From a virus: DNA of 40,528 nucleotides. Under the pieces are notes generated by a model. It ran no database searches. It was not told the origin of the DNA and saw only the letters and a program-made list of their open reading frames with translations. The translations under genes and the position numbers were made by a program. Where the stretch lies: positions 1 through 40,528 of the IMG/VR virus record IMGVR_UViG_3300032288_002726; one strand, given 5' to 3'. How positions within the stretch are numbered: position 1 is the first letter of the stretch; every line of letters starts with the position of its first letter. This document shows positions 1 to 7,218 of this stretch, piece after piece.

Positions 1-19
1 AAATCAACGGAGCATCAGC

Positions 20-334
20 ATGACCACTTTCACCACGACCATCACGGCCATGTACACCTTGCAACAGCCTGATCCCAACTATGTGGTCAACGCTTTGTGG
101 GAAGTCACGGGCGTGGACGGGGAATACACTGCCAGCATCGGTGGCAACACCACCTTTGATTCCAATCAGGCCGAAACCTTCATCCCGTATGCAGACCTGA
201 CAGAAGCCATCGTCATTGGCTGGATTCCAGAACAAGCTATGGCAAGCGCACAAGCCTGTGTGCAGGGCCAGATTGACAGCATGATTACCCCGCCTGTCAG
301 CCCACAGAACACCCCTCTTCCTTGGAGCGCATAA
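20..334 (+). CDS. Short phage tail-region protein (DUF7936-like)
   Basis: A 104-residue protein with a GGAG ribosome-binding site just upstream. It has no signal peptide or membrane segment. The N-terminal part, with an N-A-L-W-E-V-T-G-V-D-G-E-Y-T core near residues 24-38, resembles short proteins annotated as DUF7936 beside phage tail-fibre genes; that assignment is from memory and not searched. It ends directly before the next start (stop 332-334, ATG 335), so it is co-translated with the fibre gene. A role as a fibre accessory or connector is inference from position only. Confidence 0.75.
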   Translation: MTTFTTTITAMYTLQQPDPNYVVNALWEVTGVDGEYTASIGGNTTFDSNQAETFIPYADLTEAIVIGWIPEQAMASAQACVQGQIDSMITPPVSPQNTPLPWSA

Positions 335-1498
335 ATGGCCTCATCTATAAATGCAAGTTCGACCGCCGGGGTAGTAACGACTGCTGACACCAGCGGGGTG
401 TTAAACATCCAAACTGCTGGAACTACAGCGATCTCCATTGACGCAAGCCAAGCGGTGTCGTTCACCAACAGCGCAAACCTGCCCAACACCTTTGGCTTCA
501 AGAACCGCATCATCAATGGTGCGATGGTGATTGACCAGAGGAATGCGGGGGCTAGTCTAACAATAAACAGCGATAGTGGTAAGTTCTCTGTTGATCGTTG
601 GTATTTTCAGGGTGAAAATACTGACGGTGTTTTCACTGTTCAGCAATCGTCAACTGCGCCAACTGGTTTTAGCAAATCTATGCTTTTGACTGTTACGACA
701 GCAGACGCAAGTATTGGTTCATCTCAGGCTTACTTTTTCAACCAAAGTATTGAAGGATTTAACGTAGCTGATTTGAATTGGGGTACAGCATCTGCTACAA
801 CTATCACGCTGTCATTTTGGGTTTATTCAAGTTTGACTGGTACTTTTGGAGCTGCTGTTACCAATTCTGCCTTTAATAGATCGTATCCTTTTACCTTTGC
901 AATAAGTTCTGCAAATACTTGGGAACAAAAAACCGTAACTATTGCGGGCGATACCACTGGAACTTGGGCAAAAGATAACACTAGCGGTATGCGGATTTAT
1001 TTTGGTGTTGGTGTTGGTTCAACATTATTAGGAACAGCAAACGCTTGGTCGGGGACTGGTTACATTGGAGCCTCAGGCCAAACAAACCTTATTTCCACAA
1101 GCGGAGCCACCTTCTACATCACAGGTGTCCAGTTGGAAAAAGGCGCAACAGCAACATCGTTTGACTACCGTGACTATGGGCGTGAATTGATTATGTGCCA
1201 GCGGTATTTCCAGAAGTATTCAGGCCAACCATCAGCCTACTTGGCTAACGGCAACAGCGGTAAAAACGGGTATCTCACCTCGTTTATTTACCCAGTCAAA
1301 ATGCGAACAGCGCCAACGGCAAGCAACATCACGGGGTTTGCCGCAGGAAATGCAACCACTTACGCATTTTCAACGCCATCCATATCAACTACATCAGACG
1401 GACTTTCTGAAATTTTTGGTGCGTCTGCAACTGCGCTTAATTACTCAGAGCCATTTTGTGCATATTTCACAACACTTGATCTTTCAGCGGAGTTGTAA
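335..1498 (+). CDS. Receptor-binding tail protein with carbohydrate-binding-like domain
   Basis: A 387-residue protein. Residues 1-55 are a low-complexity Ser/Thr/Ala-rich virion-attachment-like segment. The phrase NRIINGAMVIDQRNAG at about 57-72 is a hallmark of a phage tail-protein family. Residues about 85-275 look like a beta-sandwich lectin or CBM-type domain: they are rich in Thr, Ser and aromatic residues and close with GVQLEKGATATSFDYRDYGR. The likely role is host surface-glycan recognition at the fibre tip. Its codons are visibly more AT-rich than those of genes downstream of 3 kb, consistent with an exchangeable receptor-binding module. The exact ligand cannot be predicted. Confidence 0.8.
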   Translation: MASSINASSTAGVVTTADTSGVLNIQTAGTTAISIDASQAVSFTNSANLPNTFGFKNRIINGAMVIDQRNAGASLTINSDSGKFSVDRWYFQGENTDGVFTVQQSSTAPTGFSKSMLLTVTTADASIGSSQAYFFNQSIEGFNVADLNWGTASATTITLSFWVYSSLTGTFGAAVTNSAFNRSYPFTFAISSANTWEQKTVTIAGDTTGTWAKDNTSGMRIYFGVGVGSTLLGTANAWSGTGYIGASGQTNLISTSGATFYITGVQLEKGATATSFDYRDYGRELIMCQRYFQKYSGQPSAYLANGNSGKNGYLTSFIYPVKMRTAPTASNITGFAAGNATTYAFSTPSISTTSDGLSEIFGASATALNYSEPFCAYFTTLDLSAEL

Positions 1499-1500
1499 TC

Positions 1501-1668
1501 ATGTATCAAGAAATCAAATCTTCAGTTACAAATAAAGTGGCTTGTATTAAGCGTTTGGAAGACAACGCCAGCATCCAAATTAACCCAGACAACACCGACT
1601 ACCAAGCATATCTGAAATGGCTGGAAGAGGGCAACACGCCTGAACCAGCAGACGAACAAGGAGCATAA
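1501..1668 (+). CDS. Small tail-fibre-associated or assembly-like protein
   Basis: A 55-residue ORF lying in the 172-base gap between two fibre genes. The ATG at 1501 follows the previous stop by two bases and the TAA is at 1666-1668. The C-terminal half reads INPDNTDYQAYLKWLEEGNT followed by PEPAD. This matches the short P-D/N-x-D-Y-x-x-Y-L-x-W-x-x-E-G-N-x-P-x-P-A-D motif common in small phage fibre-assembly or fibre-tip proteins (XkdW and Gp53-like). It sits one to three bases from both neighbours, as expected for a co-translated fibre partner. The motif supports a real gene; function is inferred. Confidence 0.75.
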   Translation: MYQEIKSSVTNKVACIKRLEDNASIQINPDNTDYQAYLKWLEEGNTPEPADEQGA

Positions 1669-1670
1669 CC

Positions 1671-2654
1671 ATGTCACTGATCTTAAGTGGAACAGACGGG
1701 CTGTCGGATGTTGACGGCTCTGCCGCAACCCCTGCTATCAGGGGAACGGACGCAAACACAGGCATCTTCTTCCCTGCGGCTGACACCATTGCCTTTGCTG
1801 AAGGCGGTGCGGAGTGTGCAAGGTTTGATAGCTCTGGTAATTTTGGTATTGGGACAACTGTGCCCGTAGGCGATGCAAATCGAGTTGTGGCTGTAGCGGC
1901 GGCTGGCGGTGCTGGATTTTTCATGTACGACACCAACCAAGGAAGCACAGTAACCGATGGGGCAAACATTCAAGTAGCTGGAACTAATTTTTATCTTTAT
2001 AACAAAGAAGCTGGATTTGTTGCATTTGGACAAAACAACACAGAGCGTATGCGTATCGACACCAGCGGTCGGCTTGGTATTGCTACAACTTCTCCTACAA
2101 GCATATTAACAATAGGACAAGGGTCATTTACTGCGGCGGGTTCAAATACAACTGGTATGTATACAGGTTCTGGTGGTTCTGGGTTAGTTGTACTTACTGA
2201 TGCTTTTTTAGTGGCAACTAGAGTTGCTGGAACTACATTATTTTCAATTGGCACTGGTGGAATAATTACATCACCCGCTACATATAGCAACACTTCTGCT
2301 GGTGCTGCTAACATGTTTGTGCAAACAGATGGAACATTTTATAGAAGTACATCATCGTTAAAGTACAAAAATAATGTTCAAGACGCAACGCATGGGCTTG
2401 CTGATTTGCTTCAACTGCGCTCTGTTACTTATGAGGGTAAAGCAGAAACTGACGCAGGTAAAACATTTGGCGGTTTGATTGCAGAGGAAGTACACGCCGC
2501 TGGCTTGACCGAATTTGTGCAATATGCAGAAGATGGAAGCCCAGATGCCTTGGCTTACGGCAATATGGTGTCTTTGTGCATCAAGGCCATCCAAGAACAA
2601 CAAGCCCTCATCACCCAACTCACCGCCCGTATCACTGCACTGGAGTCAGCATGA
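1671..2654 (+). CDS. Tail fibre with C-terminal S74 intramolecular chaperone
   Basis: A 327-residue protein. The first 60 residues contain the repeated fibre phrase N-T-G-I-F-F-P-A-A-D-T-I-A-F and then GNFGIGTT, typical of trimeric beta-structured phage fibres. The C-terminal ~100 residues are a peptidase S74 intramolecular chaperone: it starts with S-S-L-K-Y-K at 228-233, where Ser and Lys form the self-cleavage dyad in this family. It continues with G-G-L-I-A-E-E-V and ends in a coiled coil (I-Q-E-Q-Q-A-L-I-T-Q-L). The domain assists trimer folding and then cuts itself off. The gene is AT-rich like its upstream neighbour. The next gene overlaps its stop by ATGA. Confidence 0.88.
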   Translation: MSLILSGTDGLSDVDGSAATPAIRGTDANTGIFFPAADTIAFAEGGAECARFDSSGNFGIGTTVPVGDANRVVAVAAAGGAGFFMYDTNQGSTVTDGANIQVAGTNFYLYNKEAGFVAFGQNNTERMRIDTSGRLGIATTSPTSILTIGQGSFTAAGSNTTGMYTGSGGSGLVVLTDAFLVATRVAGTTLFSIGTGGIITSPATYSNTSAGAANMFVQTDGTFYRSTSSLKYKNNVQDATHGLADLLQLRSVTYEGKAETDAGKTFGGLIAEEVHAAGLTEFVQYAEDGSPDALAYGNMVSLCIKAIQEQQALITQLTARITALESA

Positions 2655-2818
2655 TTAAACTGGAACTGCCAATTGACGCTGTAAACATGATCCTTGGGGC
2701 TTTGGGGGAACTCCCAGCCAAGACCAATGCAATGGCCCTGATGTTGCTCATCAAAGAGCAGGCCGACCCCCAAGTGCCTCCACAAGAGAATACCGATGGA
2801 CAATCAACAGCTGTTTAA
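2651..2818 (+). CDS. Small phage protein after the fibre gene
   Basis: A 55-residue protein beginning MIKLELPIDAVNMILGALGE. The start at 2651 was chosen because it overlaps the fibre stop as ATGA, giving translational coupling; a longer upstream reading has no ribosome-binding site. The core D-A-V-N-M-I-L-G-A-L-G-E-L-P-A-K looks like the hydrophobic helix of small proteins that commonly follow phage fibre genes. There is no transmembrane segment of full length. Function unknown. Confidence 0.7.
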   Translation: MIKLELPIDAVNMILGALGELPAKTNAMALMLLIKEQADPQVPPQENTDGQSTAV

Positions 2819-3017
2819 CTTGGTGGTAAGTGTGGCTGGATTTTTGGCCATCTACGTCATCAACACCTTGACTCGAACAATTCAAAAGCTCGAAGACAAG
2901 GTCAACGATTTGCCCCACTCGTATGTGGCCAAGGACGACTACCGGACCGACATTGCCGAGATCAAATCAATCTTGAAACAGATTTTTGACAAGCTGGACG
3001 GCAAGGCCGACAAATGA
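2796..3017 (+). CDS. Small membrane protein with coiled-coil tail
   Basis: A 73-residue protein overlapping the previous gene by 23 bases. Residues 7-26 (FNLVVSVAGFLAIYVINTLT) form one membrane segment. Residues 27-73 are charged and helical, with a V-A-K-D-D-Y-R-T-D-I-A-E-I-K coiled-coil stretch. Such N-anchored coiled-coil proteins often sit before phage lysis genes. A holin-accessory or antiholin role is possible but unproven. Confidence 0.75.
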   Translation: MDNQQLFNLVVSVAGFLAIYVINTLTRTIQKLEDKVNDLPHSYVAKDDYRTDIAEIKSILKQIFDKLDGKADK

Positions 3018-3020
3018 AGC

Positions 3021-3722
3021 ATGGACCCGCTGACCATCCTGGCGATGGCCAACGCGGCCGTCGCAGCAGTTAAAAAAGGATGTCAACTTTATAAAGATAT
3101 AAAGGGTGCCGTTGGAAATGTCAACGAGGTTTTAACCGACCTCGAATCGCAATTCAAGAAACAGCACAAGGACAAGCCACCTTCCAAGGAAGCGGTCAAG
3201 CAGTACAACGAAGAGCGCGACCGGGTCAAGCAGGTGTCGGCCAGCGACCCCAATGACGTGATCTCCCAGGTCGGCGAACAGCTCGGCACCTTCTTCGATT
3301 CATTCAGCAAAATCGAAGACCTGTTTTGGGAAGAAGAGCGCAAATCCAAAGAGGTCTACACGGGTGACGAGTCGCTTGGCAAACGTGCTTTGCAGCGAGT
3401 GCTGATCAGGACCCGCCTGGAAAAGATGGAGAAGGATTTGCGCGAAACCATGGTCTATAACGCTCCAGCTGAGCTTGGCGATTTGTGGACCAGGTTTGAG
3501 AAGATGCGTGCGCAAATTGCCGAAGAACAAAAGGAGGCCCGAGCAATACAAGTCAGAGAAGAAGCAGCAAAAGCCTGGCAACGCCGACAGGGTATAGACC
3601 GTTGGCACGACAAAATCGGTGTGATTGCTGCAACAATTTTGGTTGCCTTGTATTTCTGGGGACTCGCATGGTCAATAAGTCTACATCGGACGAATCTAAA
3701 GGGCTTCTTATCGTCCTCGTGA
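3021..3722 (+). CDS. Helical protein with C-terminal membrane anchor, unknown function
   Basis: A 233-residue protein, three bases downstream of the previous stop. The N-terminal 30 residues are an Ala-rich amphipathic stretch. Residues 40-190 are strongly charged and helical, with likely coiled coils around 90-125 and 150-190. Residues 198-219 (KIGVIAATILVALYFWGLAW followed by SI) form a single membrane segment close to the C-terminus, so the bulk should face one side of the inner membrane. It sits between tail and lysis genes and overlaps the next gene by 55 bases. I do not recognise a named family; a membrane-associated role in lysis or DNA entry is conjecture. Confidence 0.72.
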   Translation: MDPLTILAMANAAVAAVKKGCQLYKDIKGAVGNVNEVLTDLESQFKKQHKDKPPSKEAVKQYNEERDRVKQVSASDPNDVISQVGEQLGTFFDSFSKIEDLFWEEERKSKEVYTGDESLGKRALQRVLIRTRLEKMEKDLRETMVYNAPAELGDLWTRFEKMRAQIAEEQKEARAIQVREEAAKAWQRRQGIDRWHDKIGVIAATILVALYFWGLAWSISLHRTNLKGFLSSS

Positions 3723-3892
3723 TCGTGTCGTTTCTGCTTACCATTGTGCTGCCCATAACGGCCCTCATGTACATCGACATATTGGCCATTCGGCTTATGG
3801 TTAGCGAGGAGTTGACCAAAGTGGTCAAAGAGCGCAAAGCCTTGCAACGTGAAAGGCTTGAGAGGGAATCAAAAAAGGATTCATCAGAATGA
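3668..3892 (+). CDS. Small membrane protein, holin-class candidate
   Basis: A 74-residue protein. The start at 3668 (MVNKSTSDESKG) was preferred because it is the first Met before the hydrophobic stretch; the 22 residues upstream in this frame are shadow of the preceding gene. Residues 12-46 are continuously hydrophobic with a central Pro, compatible with one long or two short membrane helices. A highly charged tail follows (E-E-L-T-K-V-V-K-E-R-K). Size, topology and position fit a small holin or antiholin, but the two-helix protein at 4055 is an equally good candidate. Confidence 0.65.
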   Translation: MVNKSTSDESKGLLIVLVIVSFLLTIVLPITALMYIDILAIRLMVSEELTKVVKERKALQRERLERESKKDSSE

Positions 3893-4098
3893 AGTATCTG
3901 CTTTTGTTAATGCTGCTTGTTGGATGCGAGGACCGGTATCGGTACTTTTGCCAGAACCCCAACAATTTTCAGGCCAAGCGTTGTCAAAAGCCCGCTTGCC
4001 AGTTTTCGCAAGACTGTCCCGAGTATTTGGTAGCACCTATTTTGGAGAAAAAAGTTGAATCTACTGAACCCACGCAGAGCCCTGTTCCAAACAACTGA
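3889..4098 (+). CDS. Small cysteine-rich lipoprotein
   Basis: A 69-residue protein starting in an ATGA overlap with the previous gene. MKYLLLLMLLVGC is a compact lipoprotein signal with lipobox L-L-V-G-C, so Cys13 should be lipidated. The mature part has four further cysteines (CQNP, RCQKP, ACQFSQDC) that could form disulfides in the periplasm, and ends Pro/Thr-rich. It is a second lipoprotein in the cassette in addition to Rz1 and could be an extra outer-membrane disruption factor or a superinfection-exclusion lipoprotein. The signal is clear; the function is not. Confidence 0.75.
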   Translation: MKYLLLLMLLVGCEDRYRYFCQNPNNFQAKRCQKPACQFSQDCPEYLVAPILEKKVESTEPTQSPVPNN

Positions 4099-4576
4099 CG
4101 AACTCATCGCGTTTTGCGAGATCATGGTGTGGGCCTTTGTGGTCTGCATCGTGATGATTGTGTTCGGTGGCCTGGTCTTTACCATGCTCTATTCGGTCAC
4201 GTTCGTGCAGCAGCCAATCAAGGCCATGGCACCAATCGACATGGCTTATACGAAGATGCTTAATGATATAGTATTACTTATGACGGGGTCCATTACCACT
4301 TTGATTGGCATGCGCGTGGCCAAGAAGGCGTCGGAGATGATCGCCAATAAAACTGCTCCCGTGCTCACGCCCGCGCCCGCGCCACCGCCCGTGCCCCCCA
4401 TACCCCCGGCACCCCCGCCTGCGCCCACGACCCCGGACTGGAATTTCATGGGTTACAAAAACCCAGAGCTGGACGAGAGCTGGACACCTCCGCCCCCACC
4501 CACCACACCGCCCGATCACCAAGAGCCGGATCACGAGCGCGAAGCCCTCACCCGAGCCCGTAAAGAGGCCGAATGA
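4055..4576 (+). CDS. Two-helix membrane protein with proline-rich tail, holin candidate
   Basis: A 173-residue protein whose start codon is TTG at 4055, supported by a GGAG site in TTGGAGAAAAAAG just before it and by the hydrophobic content immediately after it. Helix 1 is at about 23-48 and helix 2 at about 68-90. Residues 98-125 are a dense Pro/Ala repeat (P-A-P-A-P-P-P-V-P-P) and a second Pro run lies near 144-155; such segments act as rigid spacers across periplasm or cytoplasm. It overlaps the lipoprotein gene by 44 bases and the Rz gene by ATGA. Position next to the spanin genes supports a holin or pinholin role; the long tail is unusual for one. Confidence 0.7.
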   Translation: MNLLNPRRALFQTTDELIAFCEIMVWAFVVCIVMIVFGGLVFTMLYSVTFVQQPIKAMAPIDMAYTKMLNDIVLLMTGSITTLIGMRVAKKASEMIANKTAPVLTPAPAPPPVPPIPPAPPPAPTTPDWNFMGYKNPELDESWTPPPPPTTPPDHQEPDHEREALTRARKEAE

Positions 4577-5076
4577 TGTTTGGCATACCTTCACCCTACC
4601 TGATCCTTGGCGCGGTCGTAGCGGCCCTTGGCGTGTACTTCACGGGCCATCATCGGGGGTGGAACGAGCGCGACATGGAGATGCAAGTCGAGATCGCCAA
4701 GAAGAACGGCGAAGCTCGCGAAACTGAACAGAAACTTACTGAAGAAATTAACGCAACATCCACAAAACTATCGGAGGTCAACAATGTTGTCAATGAAAAG
4801 CAGTCTGCTCTTGATCGCGCTATCAGTGCTGGTCGGGTGCGCCTCCCGGCCCCCGGTTGTGTACAAGCCGCCCCAAATGCCCCCGCTCCCATCGGAGATC
4901 GGGTTGAAGCGCGAACCCAACCTGACCGACCGATTGACCCGCCTGCTGATGCAGAGCGAGAAACCCTCCGACTCATCGCTCAAATTGCCGCCGACGGTGA
5001 CCGCGCCATCAACCAGCTCAACAGCTGCATCGACGCCTACAACCAAGTAAGGAGCCAGCTCAATGCTAAACAGTGA
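4573..5076 (+). CDS. Rz: i-spanin (Rz-like)
   Basis: A 167-residue inner-membrane spanin subunit. An uncleaved N-terminal membrane helix (about residues 7-25) is followed by a periplasmic coiled coil (about 35-90) rich in Glu and Lys, then a Pro-rich linker (A-A-P-N-A-P-A-P-I-G) and a C-terminal helical segment. In Gram-negative phages Rz pairs with Rz1 to fuse inner and outer membranes in the last lysis step. The Rz1 frame is nested entirely inside this gene, as in lambda. It overlaps the endolysin gene by 14 bases. Here spanins precede the endolysin, the reverse of the lambda order. Confidence 0.88.
   Translation: MMFGIPSPYLILGAVVAALGVYFTGHHRGWNERDMEMQVEIAKKNGEARETEQKLTEEINATSTKLSEVNNVVNEKQSALDRAISAGRVRLPAPGCVQAAPNAPAPIGDRVEARTQPDRPIDPPADAERETLRLIAQIAADGDRAINQLNSCIDAYNQVRSQLNAKQ
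4784..5050 (+). CDS. Rz1: o-spanin lipoprotein (Rz1-like), embedded in Rz
   Basis: An 88-residue lipoprotein encoded in a different frame wholly within Rz. The start ATG at 4784 has a perfect GGAGG at 4773-4777 six bases upstream, inside the Rz coding sequence; a second ATG lies at 4793. The signal is MKSSLLLIALSVLVGC with lipobox L-V-G-C. The mature chain opens CASRPPVVYKPPQMPPLP, the short Pro-rich tract typical of Rz1. The C-terminal part is Ser/Thr-rich and longer than lambda Rz1. It should be lipidated, sorted to the outer membrane and bind Rz through its C-terminus. Nesting plus lipobox makes this assignment firm. Confidence 0.9.
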   Translation: MLSMKSSLLLIALSVLVGCASRPPVVYKPPQMPPLPSEIGLKREPNLTDRLTRLLMQSEKPSDSSLKLPPTVTAPSTSSTAASTPTTK

Positions 5077-5662
5077 TCAGCTAACCCGGCTTCACCTTGG
5101 GACGCAGTGGGTTGAACCGTTAAACGAGACCTTTGAAAGGTTTGGCATCAACACCCCCAAACAGCAGGCCGCGTTTATTGGCCAGTGCTCCCACGAGTGC
5201 GGCAACTTCACAAAACTGGAAGAGGGTTTGAGCTACGCCGCCGACCGCCTGATGAAAATTTGGCCAAGGCGTTTCCCCAACATGGAGATCGCCCAACGAT
5301 ACGCGCGCAATCCAAAGGCTTTGGCCAACAACGTGTACGCCAATCGCATGGGAAACCGGGATGAGGCAAGCGGGGATGGGTACCGTTTTCGCGGGCGCGG
5401 ATGCATCCAAACCACCGGGCATAGCGCGTATTTCCACGCTGGCCAGGCCCTGGGTGTTGACTTCGTGATGCAGCCAGACCTGGTGGCCATGCCCAAATAT
5501 GCGGCCTTGACTGCTGGCTTTTTCTGGGATACCCACAAGCTCAACGCTTTTGCGGATTCCCAGGACTACGTCACCATGACGAAACGGATCAACGGCGGGA
5601 CGATCGGTTTGGACGATAGGAAGGCCCACATTGCCCATGCCTTGGCGGTCTTGGGTGGGTAA
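5063..5662 (+). CDS. Endolysin, GH19 (chitinase-like) muramidase
   Basis: A 199-residue single-domain lysin. C-S-H-E-C-G-N-F with the catalytic-type Glu at about residue 46 and E-E-G-L-S-Y at about 53-58 are the GH19 signature of phage lysins. G-D-G-Y-R-F-R-G-R-G-C-I-Q-T-T-G (near 106-120) and T-K-R-I-N-G-G (near 173-180) are further hallmark blocks. The enzyme cleaves peptidoglycan glycan bonds. There is no signal peptide or membrane anchor, so release depends on a holin. The ribosome-binding site AAGGAG lies just before ATG 5063, and the gene overlaps the Rz stop by 14 bases. The length is normal for the family. Confidence 0.9.
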   Translation: MLNSDQLTRLHLGTQWVEPLNETFERFGINTPKQQAAFIGQCSHECGNFTKLEEGLSYAADRLMKIWPRRFPNMEIAQRYARNPKALANNVYANRMGNRDEASGDGYRFRGRGCIQTTGHSAYFHAGQALGVDFVMQPDLVAMPKYAALTAGFFWDTHKLNAFADSQDYVTMTKRINGGTIGLDDRKAHIAHALAVLGG

Positions 5663-5673
5663 AAACAAAGGGC

Positions 5674-5703
5674 TTGCCGGGTAAGCCTTTCTTGGCATAA
5701 AAT
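5674..5703 (+). promoter_or_regulatory. Possible sigma70-type promoter before the virion cassette
   Basis: TTGCCG (5674-5679) and TAAAAT (5698-5703) are separated by 18 bases in the gap between lysin and virion cassette. If used, transcripts would meet the hairpins at 5705-5729 and 5733-5746 before the first ATG. Match quality is modest and the call is tentative. Confidence 0.25.
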
Positions 5704-5704
5704 C

Positions 5705-5752
5705 TCTGCGGGGCCAGTGCGCCCGCAGAAAGCCGCTTCTCAGCGGTTTTTT
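5705..5752 (+). terminator. Intrinsic terminator after the lysis cassette
   Basis: Two consecutive hairpins lie in the 107-base gap between the lysin stop and the next ATG. TCTGCGGG (5705-5712) pairs perfectly with CCCGCAGA (5722-5729). CCGCT (5733-5737) pairs with AGCGG (5742-5746) and is followed by six T (5747-5752). The second unit is a classic rho-independent terminator, separating lysis genes from the virion cassette or partly attenuating read-through. Confidence 0.75.
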
Positions 5753-5769
5753 CACAAGTGGAGCAATCA

Positions 5770-7218
5770 ATGGCGACAGCTGCAAATCCTTTTGACATCC
5801 AAAGCGGTAACACGACGACCGCTGCCGGAGCAGCCCAGACCGGCACATCCACGTCCCCAGCTCCCGGCACCCTGGTCCCGGCAACCTCAACTACGGCTGC
5901 CCAGTTTGGTGCGCAAGAGCGCGAAGTTAAACCCCAGACCGAAACCACGGCCGGGCAATTGCAGTCCATCCTGTCCAAAGACAGCGAGCTTATGCAGCTG
6001 GCCAGGACTCAGGCGTCCCAGGGCATGGCCCAAAGGGGTCTGATCAACAGCTCGATAAACCAAGGCGCAGGCGTGGCCGCCATGCTGGAGAAAGCTACCC
6101 CGATCGCAGCGGCTGACGCAGCAATCTACGCCAACCGGGCCACGGCCAACCAGGGTGCGGTCAATACCGGCGGCATGTTCAATGCTGGCGAGCAAAACAA
6201 ATTTGGTTTGCAACTTGGCGGCCAAAAATTTACAGCTGAACAAAACCAGCTTACTCAAAATTTCCAAGCTGCCCAATCCCAGCTTGACCGCGCCCAGCAA
6301 ACATCTTTGGCTGACAAGAGCGTCGAAGCCACGGCCAACTTGCAAAAGGCCCAACAGAATTTTGATTCGGCTCAAAACGCATTGAACCGTACCCAACAAA
6401 CCGATTTGCAAACGGCGCAGCAAACATTCCAGCAAGCCCAGTCTGAGCTTGACCGGGCAACCCAAATATCTTTGGCCGACAAAAGCGTCGAAGCCACGGC
6501 CAACCTGGAGTTGGCCCGTCAGAATTTTCAAGCTGCCCAGTCAACCCTGGATCGCAGTCAGCAAACTGCTTTGCAAACAGGCCAGCAAACGTTTCAGAAA
6601 ACCCAGGCCGAGCTTGACCGCGCCCAGCAGAACACTTTCCAAACCAATCAACAAGCGTTTGAAAAAGCCCAGTCCGAACTTGCACGCACTCAGCAAACCA
6701 ACTTGCAAAATGCTCAGCAAACATTCCAGCAAGCCCAGGCCACGCTTGATCGCGCGCAGCAAACGGCAATGACGGACAAAAGCATTGGCGCGCAAGCGGC
6801 TTTGCAAACAGCACAGCAGACGTTCCAGCAGGCCCAGTCAACCCTGGACCGTGCTCAGCAAACTGCCATTGCGGACAAGAACATTGAAGCGCAAAAGACC
6901 CTGGCCACAAACCAGCAAACATTTCAATCTTTGCAATCTTCGCTTGACCGCACGCAACAGACTGCAATCACGAATTTGCAGAACACGCTTAACACGGCGA
7001 ACCTGCCCAAGACCTATGCTGCCAATATCAGCACGGTCACCTTAGACAAAGTCAACACGTTGATTGCGGACTCTACCCTCAGTGCGGTGAAAGACGCAAC
7101 TGGAACAAGCCCCAAAAGCCGGGCGATCCAGAACGCGGTTGATTACGCCAACGCCCAAATCAAATGGGCAAACTCGTTTTACAACACAGCCATCCCTGCA
7201 ATGACTACGCCCGTATGA
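5770..7218 (+). CDS. Glutamine-rich hendecad-repeat virion protein
   Basis: A 482-residue protein. The start ATG 5770 follows GTGGAG at a six-base spacing; a GTG four codons upstream is the alternative. Residues 1-60 are Thr/Ala/Pro-rich. Residues about 80-130 hold Q-R-G-L-I-N-S-S-I and P-I-A-A-A-D-A-A-I, a phrase conserved in phage virion proteins. Residues 179-398 are eight units of exactly 22 or 33 residues, each ending L-D-R-x-Q-Q-T or a close variant; an imperfect 24-residue unit precedes them. Multiples of 11 imply hendecad, right-handed coiled-coil geometry, so a long rod is likely. The C-terminal ~85 residues are non-repetitive. An internal virion or ejected channel role is inferred from the neighbours. 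Confidence 0.8.
   Translation: MATAANPFDIQSGNTTTAAGAAQTGTSTSPAPGTLVPATSTTAAQFGAQEREVKPQTETTAGQLQSILSKDSELMQLARTQASQGMAQRGLINSSINQGAGVAAMLEKATPIAAADAAIYANRATANQGAVNTGGMFNAGEQNKFGLQLGGQKFTAEQNQLTQNFQAAQSQLDRAQQTSLADKSVEATANLQKAQQNFDSAQNALNRTQQTDLQTAQQTFQQAQSELDRATQISLADKSVEATANLELARQNFQAAQSTLDRSQQTALQTGQQTFQKTQAELDRAQQNTFQTNQQAFEKAQSELARTQQTNLQNAQQTFQQAQATLDRAQQTAMTDKSIGAQAALQTAQQTFQQAQSTLDRAQQTAIADKNIEAQKTLATNQQTFQSLQSSLDRTQQTAITNLQNTLNTANLPKTYAANISTVTLDKVNTLIADSTLSAVKDATGTSPKSRAIQNAVDYANAQIKWANSFYNTAIPAMTTPV
6304..6963 (+). repeat. In-frame 66/99-bp coding repeats (hendecad array)
   Basis: Eight consecutive units encode 33, 22, 33, 22, 22, 22, 33 and 33 residues. Each 33-residue unit adds an 11-residue block of the type x-[LIM]-[AT]-D-K-[SN]-[VI]-x-A in front of the 22-residue core. 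Copies are diverged at DNA level but keep phase, so they probably arose by unequal recombination followed by selection on the coiled coil. Confidence 0.9.

Noticed and set aside
5758-5769. GTG start four codons upstream for the hendecad-repeat protein
   Set aside because: The GTGGAG itself serves as the ribosome-binding site for ATG 5770 at ideal spacing.
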